This document shows positions 1 to 7,217 of a DNA stretch of 64,000 bases, one piece after another (within the stretch, counting starts at the first letter, position 1; the number at the start of each line of letters is the position of its first letter). The notes below the pieces were generated by a model that was given only the letters and a program-made list of their open reading frames with translations, was not told where the DNA came from and did not search any database. The position numbers and the translations under genes were made by a program. Origin of the DNA: Sulfopaludibacter sp035606355 (GTDB lineage Bacteria > Acidobacteriota > Terriglobia > Bryobacterales > Bryobacteraceae); assembly GCA_035606355.1 (NCBI GenBank), contig DATNFO010000005.1, positions 1-64,000 of the forward strand, given 5' to 3'.

Positions 1-154
1 AGCCGTATAGACGTAAACTCCATGATCCCTCAACGCTTGCATGCCTGCAAGGTGGCGGAATGTCATCACTATTTGGGGTCGTTCTATATGGCGCCCAGCA
101 GTGCCGTGACGGCGTTAACAAAAATCCGGCTAAATCATTAGCAGAAAAGGAGTT

Positions 155-228
155 TGGCTCCCCGGCATGGATTCGAACCACGATTCACGGCTCCAAAGGC
201 CGCTGTCCTACCATTAGACGACCGGGGA
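155..228 (-). tRNA. tRNA-Gln (anticodon TTG)
   Basis: On the minus strand the acceptor arm TCCCCGG (228-222) pairs with CCGGGGA near the 3' end, followed by discriminator G and an encoded CCA (157-155). The anticodon loop reads CTTTGGA, giving anticodon TTG. The T-loop reads TTCGAAT. It lies divergently from selC and outside the prophage, so it is a host gene. Confidence 0.93.
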
Positions 229-300
229 TTATATGCGGGACTGCATCTCAGTTTACCGAACCGTGCGCATAACCCGCAATCTCCTGCTAAAATCCCTTAC

Positions 301-395
301 GGAAGCCATTCTTGGTCGGTGCTGGGCGCGGGCTTCAAACCCGTTGTGCGGTACTTTGTATCGCTGGTGGGTTCGACTCCCACTGGCTTCCGCCA
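301..395 (+). tRNA. selC: tRNA-Sec (selenocysteine tRNA, anticodon TCA)
   Basis: This is a 95-nt tRNA with features specific to bacterial tRNA-Sec. The acceptor stem has eight pairs (GGAAGCCA 301-308 with TGGCTTCC 384-391) and is stacked on a 5-bp T stem (GTGGG/CCCAC). The anticodon loop is CTTCAAA (333-339), giving TCA. The extra arm is long, with a stem GCGGTA/TATCGC. It ends in G plus encoded CCA at 393-395. Its 3' end is the bacterial attachment site of the adjacent prophage, and the crossover leaves the tRNA sequence intact. A TAAAAT hexamer at 288-293 could be its -10 element. Presence of the gene implies that the host makes selenoproteins, but no selA, selB or selD is in the window. 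Confidence 0.93.
371..395 (+). other. attL core (3' end of selC)
   Basis: This 25-bp segment begins GTTCGACTCCCACTGG and ends in the tRNA CCA. It is repeated without mismatch at 41693-41717. The bases on both sides differ (g370 against c41692, t396 against c41718), so the identity block is exactly 25 bp. It covers the T-loop, the 3' acceptor strand and CCA of selC. The integrase gene starts 85 bp inside it. Confidence 0.93.
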
Positions 396-441
396 TACTT
401 AATGTCTTGCGAATCAATCGGTTGTAAAGTTGAGTTATTTT

Positions 442-464
442 CAGGGGCAATGCAGGGGCAATAG
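442..464 (+). repeat. Integrase arm-type repeats, left end
   Basis: Two copies of AGGGGCAAT (443-451 and 454-462) lie 11 bp apart, one helical turn. A nearly identical tandem pair with the same spacing and orientation lies at 41592-41611 next to attR. Paired repeats flanking the core on both arms of attP are what a lambda-type integrase would bind. Binding is inferred, not shown. Confidence 0.6.
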
Positions 465-480
465 GTGGTACAATCTGCCC

Positions 481-1815
481 ATGCACAGGCTCAAGCTCTT
501 CCGCCGACATACCAGCACATGCACCAAGGGCCATCCTAAAGACCTTCGCATCACTGAATCCGATTCGACCAGAGCAACCGGGCGTGCCCAATGCAAATGC
601 ACTATCGTCGCTCAAGGCACTCTACCGACCGGGAAGTTTCTGAAGCATCAGAGCACCGGCGAACTTGAATGGTCGGAGGCTCACAAGGTTGCAAAACTGT
701 GGTGGGAGTGGAGCGACACGACGCCACCAGCCAACGTCGTGCAGGAACTTCAAGCCGAACAACAAAAGAAAGCAACAACGGTCGAAGTCGCCGTTGCTGA
801 ATTCCTTGCTAAAAAAAAGGCGGAAGGCGTATCGGCTGACATTGTGGACGCACACCGTCGTCTTCTCGAATTGCGCTTGATTCCGTTTGCAAAGACGAAA
901 GGTGTTGCGTACATTCAGCAAGCCGACAATGCCCAGTTCTGGCAGCATTTCAGACAATCGTGGGTGAATCTCAACCCGCTACACAACAAGAAGCCTGAAG
1001 CGGGAGTCGTCGTAACGAACGAGCCCGTTAAGTTGACGACGGCCAAGCGGTTGCTCAGTGAGACGAGAGAGTTCGTGCGCTTCTGCATAGGCCACAAGTG
1101 GCTCACGGACGAGTGGACGGCAAAAAAGTTCTTGAAAGTGAGAACGGATATCGAGCCGAAAGAGCCGTTCACGGACGACGACGTTGAAACGATCTTCGAC
1201 GCAACCGAGCTTGTCACGGATCGGCAGAAGATCGGCCAACAGAACGCAAGAGAGCTTCTGGTCTTCTGCTACGTGCTTCGCTATTCCGGGCTTCGGATTT
1301 CGGATGTCGTCAAATTGGAGCGGTCAAACCTTGTGAAGCGTCCCGGAGATCCTGAGAACTTCTCGCTTCATGTGTTCATGCAAAAAACTCGGAAATGGGT
1401 TTACATCCCGATACCGTCAGGCGAGATCAAAGGCGAACCGAATGTTGCGGCGGCGTTGCTCTCGTTGCCGTTGAAGCAGGGGAAGTTCTTTTTCAAAGGC
1501 GGTACGGGTCCACTCCGCTCAAACATTTCGTCGTGGCGTGGTCGGCTCGATCATGTGTTCAAACTGATTGAGAAGCCGCTTTCCGTACATCCGCATCCGC
1601 ACAGATTCCGGCACACGTTTGCGGCTCGACTTCTCGAACGTGGTATGGACATTCGAGACGTTGCAGAGTTTTTGGGCGATAGCGTAAACGTCGTGATTAA
1701 GCACTACGCCAAGTACACGGCGAAACAGCAAGAATTGGCGGCTGAAAAATGGCGGCGGGTGATGTCGGGGCAGGGAAGGCGACTCGAAGTGATACCGGGC
1801 GGGAAAACGGCCTGA
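481..1815 (+). CDS. int: Tyrosine recombinase / phage integrase
   Basis: Site-specific recombinase expected to integrate and excise the prophage at selC. From the ATG at 481 it has 444 residues. The N-terminus carries a Cys/His cluster (C14, H18, C38, C40). A SAM-like core-binding region lies around 100-215 and the catalytic domain follows. Catalytic residues visible are Arg272 in GLRIS, His374-x-x-Arg377 in HRFRHTF and Tyr409 in KHYAKY. The usual LGH motif reads LGD. The frame is open upstream to 430, but that extension would run across the arm-type repeats, so 481 was chosen. AGGTGG at 464-469 is a distant ribosome site. A strong hairpin terminator follows. Confidence 0.92.
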   Translation: MHRLKLFRRHTSTCTKGHPKDLRITESDSTRATGRAQCKCTIVAQGTLPTGKFLKHQSTGELEWSEAHKVAKLWWEWSDTTPPANVVQELQAEQQKKATTVEVAVAEFLAKKKAEGVSADIVDAHRRLLELRLIPFAKTKGVAYIQQADNAQFWQHFRQSWVNLNPLHNKKPEAGVVVTNEPVKLTTAKRLLSETREFVRFCIGHKWLTDEWTAKKFLKVRTDIEPKEPFTDDDVETIFDATELVTDRQKIGQQNARELLVFCYVLRYSGLRISDVVKLERSNLVKRPGDPENFSLHVFMQKTRKWVYIPIPSGEIKGEPNVAAALLSLPLKQGKFFFKGGTGPLRSNISSWRGRLDHVFKLIEKPLSVHPHPHRFRHTFAARLLERGMDIRDVAEFLGDSVNVVIKHYAKYTAKQQELAAEKWRRVMSGQGRRLEVIPGGKTA

Positions 1816-1843
1816 AGCGGAAGCCGGACGGTAGGATGACCGT

Positions 1844-1874
1844 AAAGGCGGCTGAAGGTTCAAGCCGCCTTTTC
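1844..1874 (+). terminator. Terminator between integrase and the convergent HTH gene
   Basis: AAAGGCGGCT (1844-1853) and AGCCGCCTTT (1863-1872) form a perfect 10-bp stem with a 9-nt loop, followed by TTCTTT. It overlaps the last codon of the minus-strand HTH gene and can serve both directions. Confidence 0.8.
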
Positions 1875-2165
1875 TTTATTCTTTATGAGTGCCGCCGACA
1901 GCCATTCTCGTACTGCCGCTTCTGAAACTCGATAATCACTTCCAAACTTCGCTACTCCATCTCGCCCGACAAAATCACGAGATACCTTGTCGTGGCTGAG
2001 ACCGTACTTGTCGCCCAACTCCCTGAACGTGTACCAGCGCTCCACGCTCATCATCGAATCGACAATGACCGGCGACACCGATCCCGAACTGTTCGCCCGA
2101 TGCGGTTCGGCCCGATCAAGTTTTGACTTTGCAGCATGTAGGAGAGCCTGAACTTCTTTACGCAT
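1860..2165 (-). CDS. Excisionase-like helix-turn-helix protein
   Basis: A 101-residue protein. Residues 42-96 have the layout of the AlpA/excisionase winged-helix family: WYTFRELGDKYGLS as the first helices, then a recognition segment around KVSRDFVGRDG, a short wing and VREWL. The N-terminal 40 residues are helical and charged. It is the only gene adjacent to the integrase and converges with it, which suits a recombination directionality factor or a lysogeny regulator. Upstream lies the AT-rich repeat-bearing control region that separates it from the methyltransferase gene. Exact role is inferred. Confidence 0.6.
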   Translation of the reverse strand: MRKEVQALLHAAKSKLDRAEPHRANSSGSVSPVIVDSMMSVERWYTFRELGDKYGLSHDKVSRDFVGRDGVAKFGSDYRVSEAAVREWLSAALIKNKEKAA

Positions 2166-2536
2166 TATCTTCGTTGACTTCTCGTCTTCGTTGAACCTTC
2201 AGGGACATCTCACCACCGTCTCAGCCGTGATGCTAGATTGATCTCCGTTAGCCGAAACCGATATGAGAAGTAATAATCGAGGAAGATACATCTCGATGTT
2301 CATGGAAGATGGCGTCTCACTTATATTTACTTTCTATATGGTTTCCATCTACTTTCCATATACTTTGCGGGGCATCTCAGGGACATGTATGTGGATCTTC
2401 GAGTATATGGAAATGTGACATGGAGTAAGTGGAGAGCTTTTGATGTATCTGAGATATATTTACTTTGGTGTACGAGTATACTCTTCGGCACAATTTGGGT
2501 CTGGTTTTTTGGTCGTGAGTGCGGCATCATACACGC
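2166..2536. promoter_or_regulatory. AT-rich divergent control region with inverted repeats
   Basis: This stretch lies between the divergent HTH and methyltransferase genes and has no convincing gene. It is much more AT-rich than its surroundings from about 2325 to 2480. It contains a 12-bp perfect inverted repeat, TTTCCATATACT (2353-2364) with AGTATATGGAAA (2402-2413). ACTTTCTATAT (2329-2339) and ACTTTCCATAT (2351-2361) form a direct repeat spaced 22 bp. A 10-bp perfect palindrome GAGTATACTC lies at 2474-2483. The layout resembles phage operator/promoter regions controlling lysogeny. Which protein binds is unknown. Confidence 0.5.
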
Positions 2537-3838
2537 ATGGCCGCACCACAACCAAAACCGACACCCCCGGAAAGTCTCCCACCGGGAGACTACGTGCTCG
2601 AACTGCTGACCGTTGAGGCACCGGACTGGCTTGACCATGACACACCATTGGAGTTTGTGACGTGTGTCAATGACATGAGCGATAGCACGACCTACAATGC
2701 CATCAAGCGTGCTCGGATTCTCCAGCACCTACGGCGGGAACACGGATGGGGCTACCCGGAGTGCGTTGAAGCGGGTTTGAAAATCGCAGACAAAACATAT
2801 CACCACCTGCTACACGTCCTGAAGGACAAGCGAATGTACCGCACGGACTGGCGGAAGCCCAAGCGATGGGGGGTCTACCGGGACCTGTCGTACTTCCCAG
2901 ACCGGGTATTTGAGGCGGTGAAGGATTATCTTTTCGAAGACATTTCCAAGCCGCAACTCTCAAACTTGCGAGAGTTATACGCTGCTAGGTTCCAGCAACG
3001 TCACATGTGCGACTCCGATCTGAAGCCGCAGGCACAACCTACAAAATGGCTGAATCGAATAATTCACGGCGATTGTATGGACCTGATCCCGGAACTTGAA
3101 GATGAATCCATGTCGCTGGTCGTGACATCGCCACCTTATGCCGAACAGCGAGACCAATTCGATGGGGTGCCCGAAGCCGAATATCCCGAATGGTTCGCCC
3201 GGTTGATGGGTCGATTACACCCCAAGCTGACCGAAGATGGATCGGTTCTTGTCGTGATCGCTCCACACGTTGACGACAGGCAGGTGAGCGGATACGTTGA
3301 CGCCATTCCCCCGATAGTCCGTCGCCAAGGATGGATCGAACCTGACAAGCTCTATTGGCTCAAGCCCGACGCCCCGCCACTCGGCGCACAGGATAGACCA
3401 CGACGCCAAGTCGAAAACATCCTGTGGTTTTCCAAGAGCCGTGGCCCCTATGTCAACGTGACAGCCTGCGGTAAACCATCAACTCGCATTGGGCACGAAT
3501 ACCGGGACAGCAAGGGAAACATCCACGGCACCAGCCCGCATCGTGACGGCATTGCCCGAATAACGAACTGCTTTACTGTACCGTGTGGTGCGCTCGTTGA
3601 CCGAGACGTCGACCACCCGGCGATGTTTCCAGCGGAACTCGTGCGCCGACTGATTCTGACCTTTGGTCGACCCGGTTGTGTGGTGCTTGACCCCTTCGTC
3701 GGCAGCGGCACCACGTGTCTTGTTGCTCAGTCACTAGACTACGGGTTCATTGGCTTCGACAACAGCGAGAAGTTCGCAGAGATGGCGACTCGGCGGCTAC
3801 ACACCGAACCCCGATATTGTCGGCCAACTGGGAGATGA
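2537..3838 (+). CDS. Phage DNA methyltransferase (N4-cytosine/N6-adenine, beta class)
   Basis: Transfers methyl groups to exocyclic amino nitrogens in DNA. Counting from a GTG six codons upstream, the catalytic motif TSPPY is at 203-207 and the AdoMet-binding motif DPFVGSGTT at 391-399. Motif IV before motif I is the beta arrangement. A segment HPAMFP near 366 precedes motif I, as in this family. The N-terminal 170 residues lack the catalytic motifs and could be a specificity or DNA-binding part. ATG 2537 was preferred over the in-frame GTG 2519; neither has a good ribosome site. There is no cognate restriction gene, so an orphan protective methylase is likely. Confidence 0.85.
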   Translation: MAAPQPKPTPPESLPPGDYVLELLTVEAPDWLDHDTPLEFVTCVNDMSDSTTYNAIKRARILQHLRREHGWGYPECVEAGLKIADKTYHHLLHVLKDKRMYRTDWRKPKRWGVYRDLSYFPDRVFEAVKDYLFEDISKPQLSNLRELYAARFQQRHMCDSDLKPQAQPTKWLNRIIHGDCMDLIPELEDESMSLVVTSPPYAEQRDQFDGVPEAEYPEWFARLMGRLHPKLTEDGSVLVVIAPHVDDRQVSGYVDAIPPIVRRQGWIEPDKLYWLKPDAPPLGAQDRPRRQVENILWFSKSRGPYVNVTACGKPSTRIGHEYRDSKGNIHGTSPHRDGIARITNCFTVPCGALVDRDVDHPAMFPAELVRRLILTFGRPGCVVLDPFVGSGTTCLVAQSLDYGFIGFDNSEKFAEMATRRLHTEPRYCRPTGR

Positions 3839-4284
3839 TGAGGACACCAGTCATGAGAAAAGCACTCGAACAGATGTACGGCCAACGGAAGCGCTTCTTC
3901 GGCGTATTCGAGCGTTGTGGCCGCAAGCCTGCGTACCGTGGTTGGGGGAGTGCCGGGAACGGCAACGACGAGACGGTACTGTTGCGGGACATTCGTGACG
4001 AATCCGGGCGCATGGTGACGGACCACTTGTGGTTTCGGCTCACCGTAAAGTTCGGGGAACTATTTTTGGTGCCCGGTGAAGTCATCAGTTTCGACGCACG
4101 AGTTGACGGTTACACAAAGGGCTACGGAAGAGACGATTACGACTACAAGCTGTCCCGCCCTACGAAGGTAGTTGAACACGGAAGGCCGGATTGGGCTGAT
4201 TACGACGGCCCACCGGCCTATCGAGAGATTTTGACGAGACCGGAATTCCGGGTGGACGAAGAGGAGAATGTCGGTACGTCGTAA
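3835..4284 (+). CDS. Conserved phage protein, beta-rich, unknown function
   Basis: A 149-residue protein whose ATG at 3835 overlaps the methyltransferase stop, suggesting translational coupling. Features include FFGVFERCGRKPAYRGW near the start, then LLRDIRDESG, VTDHLWFRL, a segment VPGEVISFDARVDGYTKGY and KLSRPTKVVE. The alternation of short strands with a hydrophobic core suggests a small OB-like beta barrel. Similar sequences occur in phage early regions, to my recollection. No catalytic motif is visible. The coupling to the methylase suggests a role in DNA transactions, but that is inference. Confidence 0.65.
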   Translation: MMRTPVMRKALEQMYGQRKRFFGVFERCGRKPAYRGWGSAGNGNDETVLLRDIRDESGRMVTDHLWFRLTVKFGELFLVPGEVISFDARVDGYTKGYGRDDYDYKLSRPTKVVEHGRPDWADYDGPPAYREILTRPEFRVDEEENVGTS

Positions 4285-4307
4285 CCCGTTCCTGCGGCCC
4301 GTGGATA

Positions 4308-4336
4308 AGCGGCGGGACGGTTTCCCGACCGCCGCT
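4308..4336 (+). terminator. GC-rich hairpin after the methyltransferase operon
   Basis: AGCGGCGG (4308-4315) pairs with CCGCCGCT (4329-4336), loop 13 nt. There is no T-tract, so intrinsic termination is uncertain. It sits 24 bp after the stop codon of the preceding gene. Confidence 0.35.
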
Positions 4337-4404
4337 AGGAAACAAGCTCACAACAACAGGCATGGAGTATAGCACGATAAGCGACCTCATTAGGGAGATT
4401 CAGC

Positions 4405-4785
4405 ATGGTTGATTTTTTGATGTTTTCGACGGACGAACATAACGTAAATACGACCGTTACCCCGTTCAGCGTCAGATCAAAGACGGAAGGAAAGTACTAT
4501 GTGGACTGCGGCGGGACGGACCAGCCTGTCTCACCGAGAGTGGCGGCTCTCGTGCTTGCCACAGAGCGCTACGGCGATAATGCAACGTGGGAATACTGCG
4601 GGATTCCCGCCAGTGGCCCGTCTGAAGGCAAACACGAGTTTGCGGTTGTTGCGCTTAATCCCAAGGCGGTAGAAGCACTATCACTGGTGATGCGGGTGGA
4701 GCGGAGATTCGGCTTCGGGTGGACCGAGGAACAAGAAGCCGCCATCCGGTCTGCCCTCGAAGATCAGGACACAACCGAAGGTTAG
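4405..4785 (+). CDS. Hypothetical phage protein
   Basis: A 126-residue acidic protein starting at ATG 4405 with AGGGAG at 4392-4397 as ribosome site. It begins MVDFLMFSTDEHNVNTTVTP and ends in a Glu/Asp-rich tail. No signal peptide, membrane segment or recognisable motif was seen. It converges with the sigma-factor gene, with 26 bp between the stop codons. I do not recognise the family. The ribosome site and normal composition support it being a real gene. Confidence 0.55.
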   Translation: MVDFLMFSTDEHNVNTTVTPFSVRSKTEGKYYVDCGGTDQPVSPRVAALVLATERYGDNATWEYCGIPASGPSEGKHEFAVVALNPKAVEALSLVMRVERRFGFGWTEEQEAAIRSALEDQDTTEG

Positions 4786-4811
4786 GGTTGCAGACCTTAG
4801 TCACTCCTTGG

Positions 4812-5648
4812 TCAGAGACGGCCCGCCTTTGTCCGCATCCACTCCATTGCTCCCGCCTGAAGGCGCTTCACGGTGGACAGGCTGATGCCGAGGACGTTGG
4901 CCGTCTCTTCTAGGGTCCAACCCTCCAGATACAGCCGCTCAATTACGGCCCGCTCCTCTTCGGAAAGCAAAGTAAGCAATCCATTGATGAGAATGCCCCG
5001 GTCAACGTCAATTGATAGCACGTCGGCAACGGCCAATTGACGATTCAGACGCTCTCGCCGTCGTTCAGCGTTGGCGTAATTCAAAAAGCGGTGCCACGCA
5101 ACCTTGTAGACGATAGCATCGGACCAATACCGGATCTGGCGACAGCGTACCCCGATGAGCAATTCGAGCCATACGCCACACAAGATGTCTTCAGCGTCTT
5201 CGAGCTTACAAGGTCCGGTCGAAACGATCCACTTCACCACCTTCCGGTGGACGTTTGCGTAAGCTCGGATAAGGCGGCTCTCAATCTCTTCAACGATCTG
5301 CCGTCTGATGTGGTCGATATACGGCTTTTCTATCTTTTCTGAAACTGTTTTGAGCCGTTCTTCCTTGGTCAGTTGCTTATAACACCGTGAGCCGCACGGA
5401 TGATGTATGGTTTGTTCGGGTATGTGGTTCCGTAGGGCATGTCGCTTTGCGACATGCTCCTTCGGAACCACATTGGTTTCCACTTCAGTTGGTACGTCAA
5501 TCTCGAAGGTTGGTTCTGGTAGGTCAACGGCAAACACCACTTCCTTCGGAACTGGTGTTTGCCGTTCCGGTACCATCAGATTTGAGACGGTGCCGTTCGA
5601 TTTGTTCCTGTGGTTCCAAGCCGATTTCAATTTGCGGTTCAAGGTCAA
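4812..5648 (-). CDS. Phage-encoded RNA polymerase sigma factor (sigma-70 family, ECF-like)
   Basis: Would redirect host RNA polymerase to phage promoters. Residues 128-200 resemble sigma region 2 (LEDAEDILCGVWLELL, then IVYKVAWHRFLNYANAERRR). Residues 222-275 are a clear region 4: LLSEEERAVIERLYLEGWT, then the HTH ETANVLGISLSTVKRLQAG. The first 120 residues form an unusual extension rich in Pro, Val and Glu, and its DNA is made of long inverted repeats. The start is uncertain: TTG 5648 gives 278 residues, while an internal ATG at residue 25 would remove part of the extension. A palindrome lies just upstream. Repeated TAAATA-type promoters occur in this prophage, and this factor is the obvious candidate to read them. 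Confidence 0.8.
   Translation of the reverse strand: MTLNRKLKSAWNHRNKSNGTVSNLMVPERQTPVPKEVVFAVDLPEPTFEIDVPTEVETNVVPKEHVAKRHALRNHIPEQTIHHPCGSRCYKQLTKEERLKTVSEKIEKPYIDHIRRQIVEEIESRLIRAYANVHRKVVKWIVSTGPCKLEDAEDILCGVWLELLIGVRCRQIRYWSDAIVYKVAWHRFLNYANAERRRERLNRQLAVADVLSIDVDRGILINGLLTLLSEEERAVIERLYLEGWTLEETANVLGISLSTVKRLQAGAMEWMRTKAGRL
5423..5472. repeat. Long inverted repeat inside the sigma-factor gene (a)
   Basis: TGTGGTTCCG (5423-5432) pairs with CGGAACCACA (5463-5472), and inside it GCATGTCGC (5437-5445) pairs with GCGACATGC (5449-5457) around a TTT loop. Together this is an almost continuous stem of about 20 bp. It encodes roughly residues 59-75 of the sigma factor. A further copy of the arm TGTGGTTCC lies near 5607-5615. 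Confidence 0.85.
5526..5566. repeat. Long inverted repeat inside the sigma-factor gene (b)
   Basis: AACGGCAAACACCA (5526-5539) and TGGTGTTTGCCGTT (5553-5566) are a perfect 14-bp inverted repeat. Inside it TTCC (5541-5544) pairs with GGAA (5548-5551) around a TTC loop. It encodes about residues 28-41 of the sigma factor. With repeat (a) it makes the 5' part of the gene highly structured. Confidence 0.85.
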
Positions 5649-5650
5649 AT

Positions 5651-5666
5651 GTATATCGTGATATAC
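5651..5666. promoter_or_regulatory. Palindrome immediately upstream of the sigma-factor start
   Basis: GTATATC and GATATAC flank a 2-bp centre at 5651-5666, ending 3 bp before the TTG start of the sigma gene. The position and symmetry suit an operator for a dimeric repressor. The binding protein is not known. Confidence 0.4.
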
Positions 5667-5783
5667 AGCGGGGATTGTCAGAAGGGACGTGCTGCAATCC
5701 GATCATCTCATCAAAATGAATCCTGTCAAGCCATGCGGTAGCCACCCACACTGGAGGGGTTCCCTAAAGTTAACAGGCTATGT

Positions 5784-6566
5784 TCAAGCTGCGATGAACT
5801 CCAAGGGGCCAAAACTATCAAACTGGAATATTACTGCGTCTACCCTAATCAATCCCTCTTCTTCCTCGTGCAATGTCAAAGAGTAGATGGTCTCGTACTC
5901 CTTTCCCATCACACTTTTGTACACAAGGCGTATCCTAATTACCTTCGCATCCCCTTGTCGCAAAATTGAGGCGATATCATCTCTCGTGTGTATCAGAGTG
6001 TGTTCCCTATTCACGATCAGTCGGATGCTGTCCTCTTGCCCGACCGCCAGTGCGCCATTGTATTCAAATTCCATTGGGGGTAACGCCGGATTCTCCAATA
6101 CTATAGCGCTGACGTTCAAAGCGGGTCCGTTACCTGCATTCTTGACGGAGAAGCCAGCGGCCATAGCCTTCCGGGGCGTCTTTATCAACATGACCATAGG
6201 CATCAAGGCATGTTCGGTCTGCTGTTGGCTTTCCCGAAGTAAGGCGTTGCTGGCGATCACCTGTTCTTGGGTGGCGTTTCGCAATTTGCCTGTTTCCGTG
6301 AGCATGTTGGTGTTCACTTCTACTTGCTCTTGAGTTGCCTTCCGAAGCTCAACTGTTTCCCGCAACACCTGACTATTCACCTCAACCTGATCTCTTGTGG
6401 CCTTACGCAATTCGACGGTCTCCTTCGTGTATTTCCGAAGATAGTAGATGGTCACCACGGTTAGAACAGCCAACGCAATTTGGGCAAAGTCCGAAAAGCT
6501 CGTCGGCCACGGGTGCGTCTTCAGCGAATCAGCAATGCGGTTGAGAACGTCAAGCTGCGGGTCCAT
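5784..6566 (-). CDS. Single-TM protein with three heptad-type repeats (likely lysogenic-conversion gene)
   Basis: A 260-residue protein. A transmembrane helix lies at about 26-43 (AQIALAVLTVVTIYYL). Three exact-length 21-residue repeats follow (49-69, 70-90, 91-111) with the pattern ETVELRKATQEQVEVN, which should form a coiled coil. Residues 118-260 are beta-rich and soluble. No enzyme motif is seen. It is on the strand opposite to the phage lytic genes and is divergent from the small gene at 6606. That position and the membrane anchor suit a gene expressed in the lysogen, such as superinfection exclusion. The function is inferred from context only. Confidence 0.65.
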   Translation of the reverse strand: MDPQLDVLNRIADSLKTHPWPTSFSDFAQIALAVLTVVTIYYLRKYTKETVELRKATRDQVEVNSQVLRETVELRKATQEQVEVNTNMLTETGKLRNATQEQVIASNALLRESQQQTEHALMPMVMLIKTPRKAMAAGFSVKNAGNGPALNVSAIVLENPALPPMEFEYNGALAVGQEDSIRLIVNREHTLIHTRDDIASILRQGDAKVIRIRLVYKSVMGKEYETIYSLTLHEEEEGLIRVDAVIFQFDSFGPLEFIAA

Positions 6567-6591
6567 CCGAGGAATTCTATCACCCGGAACC

Positions 6592-6599
6592 GGTAAATA
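6592..6599 (+). promoter_or_regulatory. Late-promoter-like motif GGTAAATA before the small gene at 6606
   Basis: GGTAAATA ends 6 bp before the ATG at 6606. It is the only copy in the left arm and lies between divergent genes. Confidence 0.5.
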
Positions 6600-6605
6600 C
6601 TCCCG

Positions 6606-6767
6606 ATGCCCACGACCACACCCGCCGACGCCATCCTCGAAGCACTAGCGAATATCCGGGACACGATCACCCAAGCCAAAGTAGAGATCACCCGGTTCTT
6701 CGACGGCGAAGCCAAAGAACTGCCCGCCAACGAAAACGTGCAATCCACAGCCACAGGGGTCCTGTAG
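6606..6767 (+). CDS. Small phage protein, 53 residues
   Basis: It begins MPTTTPADAILEALANIRD and is predicted mostly helical: LEALANIRDTITQAKVEITRFFDGEAKEL is amphipathic. The last ten residues are polar. It is preceded by a copy of the phage promoter-like motif (6592-6599). This is the main reason to believe it is expressed. There is no clear Shine-Dalgarno and the motif-to-ATG gap is only 6 bp, so a leaderless transcript is possible. It lies downstream of, and divergent from, the TM protein at 5784-6566. Function is unknown. Confidence 0.5.
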   Translation: MPTTTPADAILEALANIRDTITQAKVEITRFFDGEAKELPANENVQSTATGVL

Positions 6768-6847
6768 GCCCGGTTGCCCAGAGCGATGGACTCTAGGCCG
6801 CTTTCCGCCGCATTGCGGGCCTACACTCAAATGCAAGACGGTCAGCT

Positions 6848-7039
6848 TTAGATCCTTCTGGCACCGTCATTGCCGTCCCTCTTTTTGAGCCATTGCCAAA
6901 GTAAAGTCGATGCCCCACCGACGATCCCGGATGCGCCGTCCACACGGAACTTCATCGCCGCCAATCCCAAACAGACCAAGAAAATCAGGACGACGATTTT
7001 ACCTCCGGGGCTGTTAACGCCTTTCACCAATTTCGTCAT
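6848..7039 (-). CDS. Small single-TM protein (possible holin-like)
   Basis: A 63-residue protein with one hydrophobic helix at about 13-29 (GGKIVVLIFLVCLGLAAM) and a basic, charged C-terminus (WLKKRDGNDGARRI). The ATG at 7039 has a good ribosome site, GGAGAAGGG, 2-10 bp upstream. Size, single TM and charged tail would fit a small holin or an accessory membrane peptide. No endolysin lies next to it and it points away from the structural genes, so the lysis assignment is weak. Confidence 0.5.
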   Translation of the reverse strand: MTKLVKGVNSPGGKIVVLIFLVCLGLAAMKFRVDGASGIVGGASTLLWQWLKKRDGNDGARRI

Positions 7040-7217
7040 TTCCCTTCTCCTACACTCTCATTCGCCATTCACTCGCTCAATCGCCATTGTGGGGGAACGC
7101 CTTGACAACGAAAACTTCAATATTGTCGAAGTCGTTGATTCCGCAGGAGAACAATGTGTTCAAAGTTTATGAAGAGATGCGCTTAGGCCCATTGCGAAGT
7201 GAGATGTACATACCGAC

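Noticed and set aside
60..272. Open frames over the start of the window and the tRNA-Gln gene
   Set aside because: They run through the tRNA and have no ribosome site or coding character.
3715..3834. Upstream extension of the gene at 3835
   Set aside because: It overlaps the methyltransferase motif I region in another frame; the ATG at 3835 gives a coupled start.
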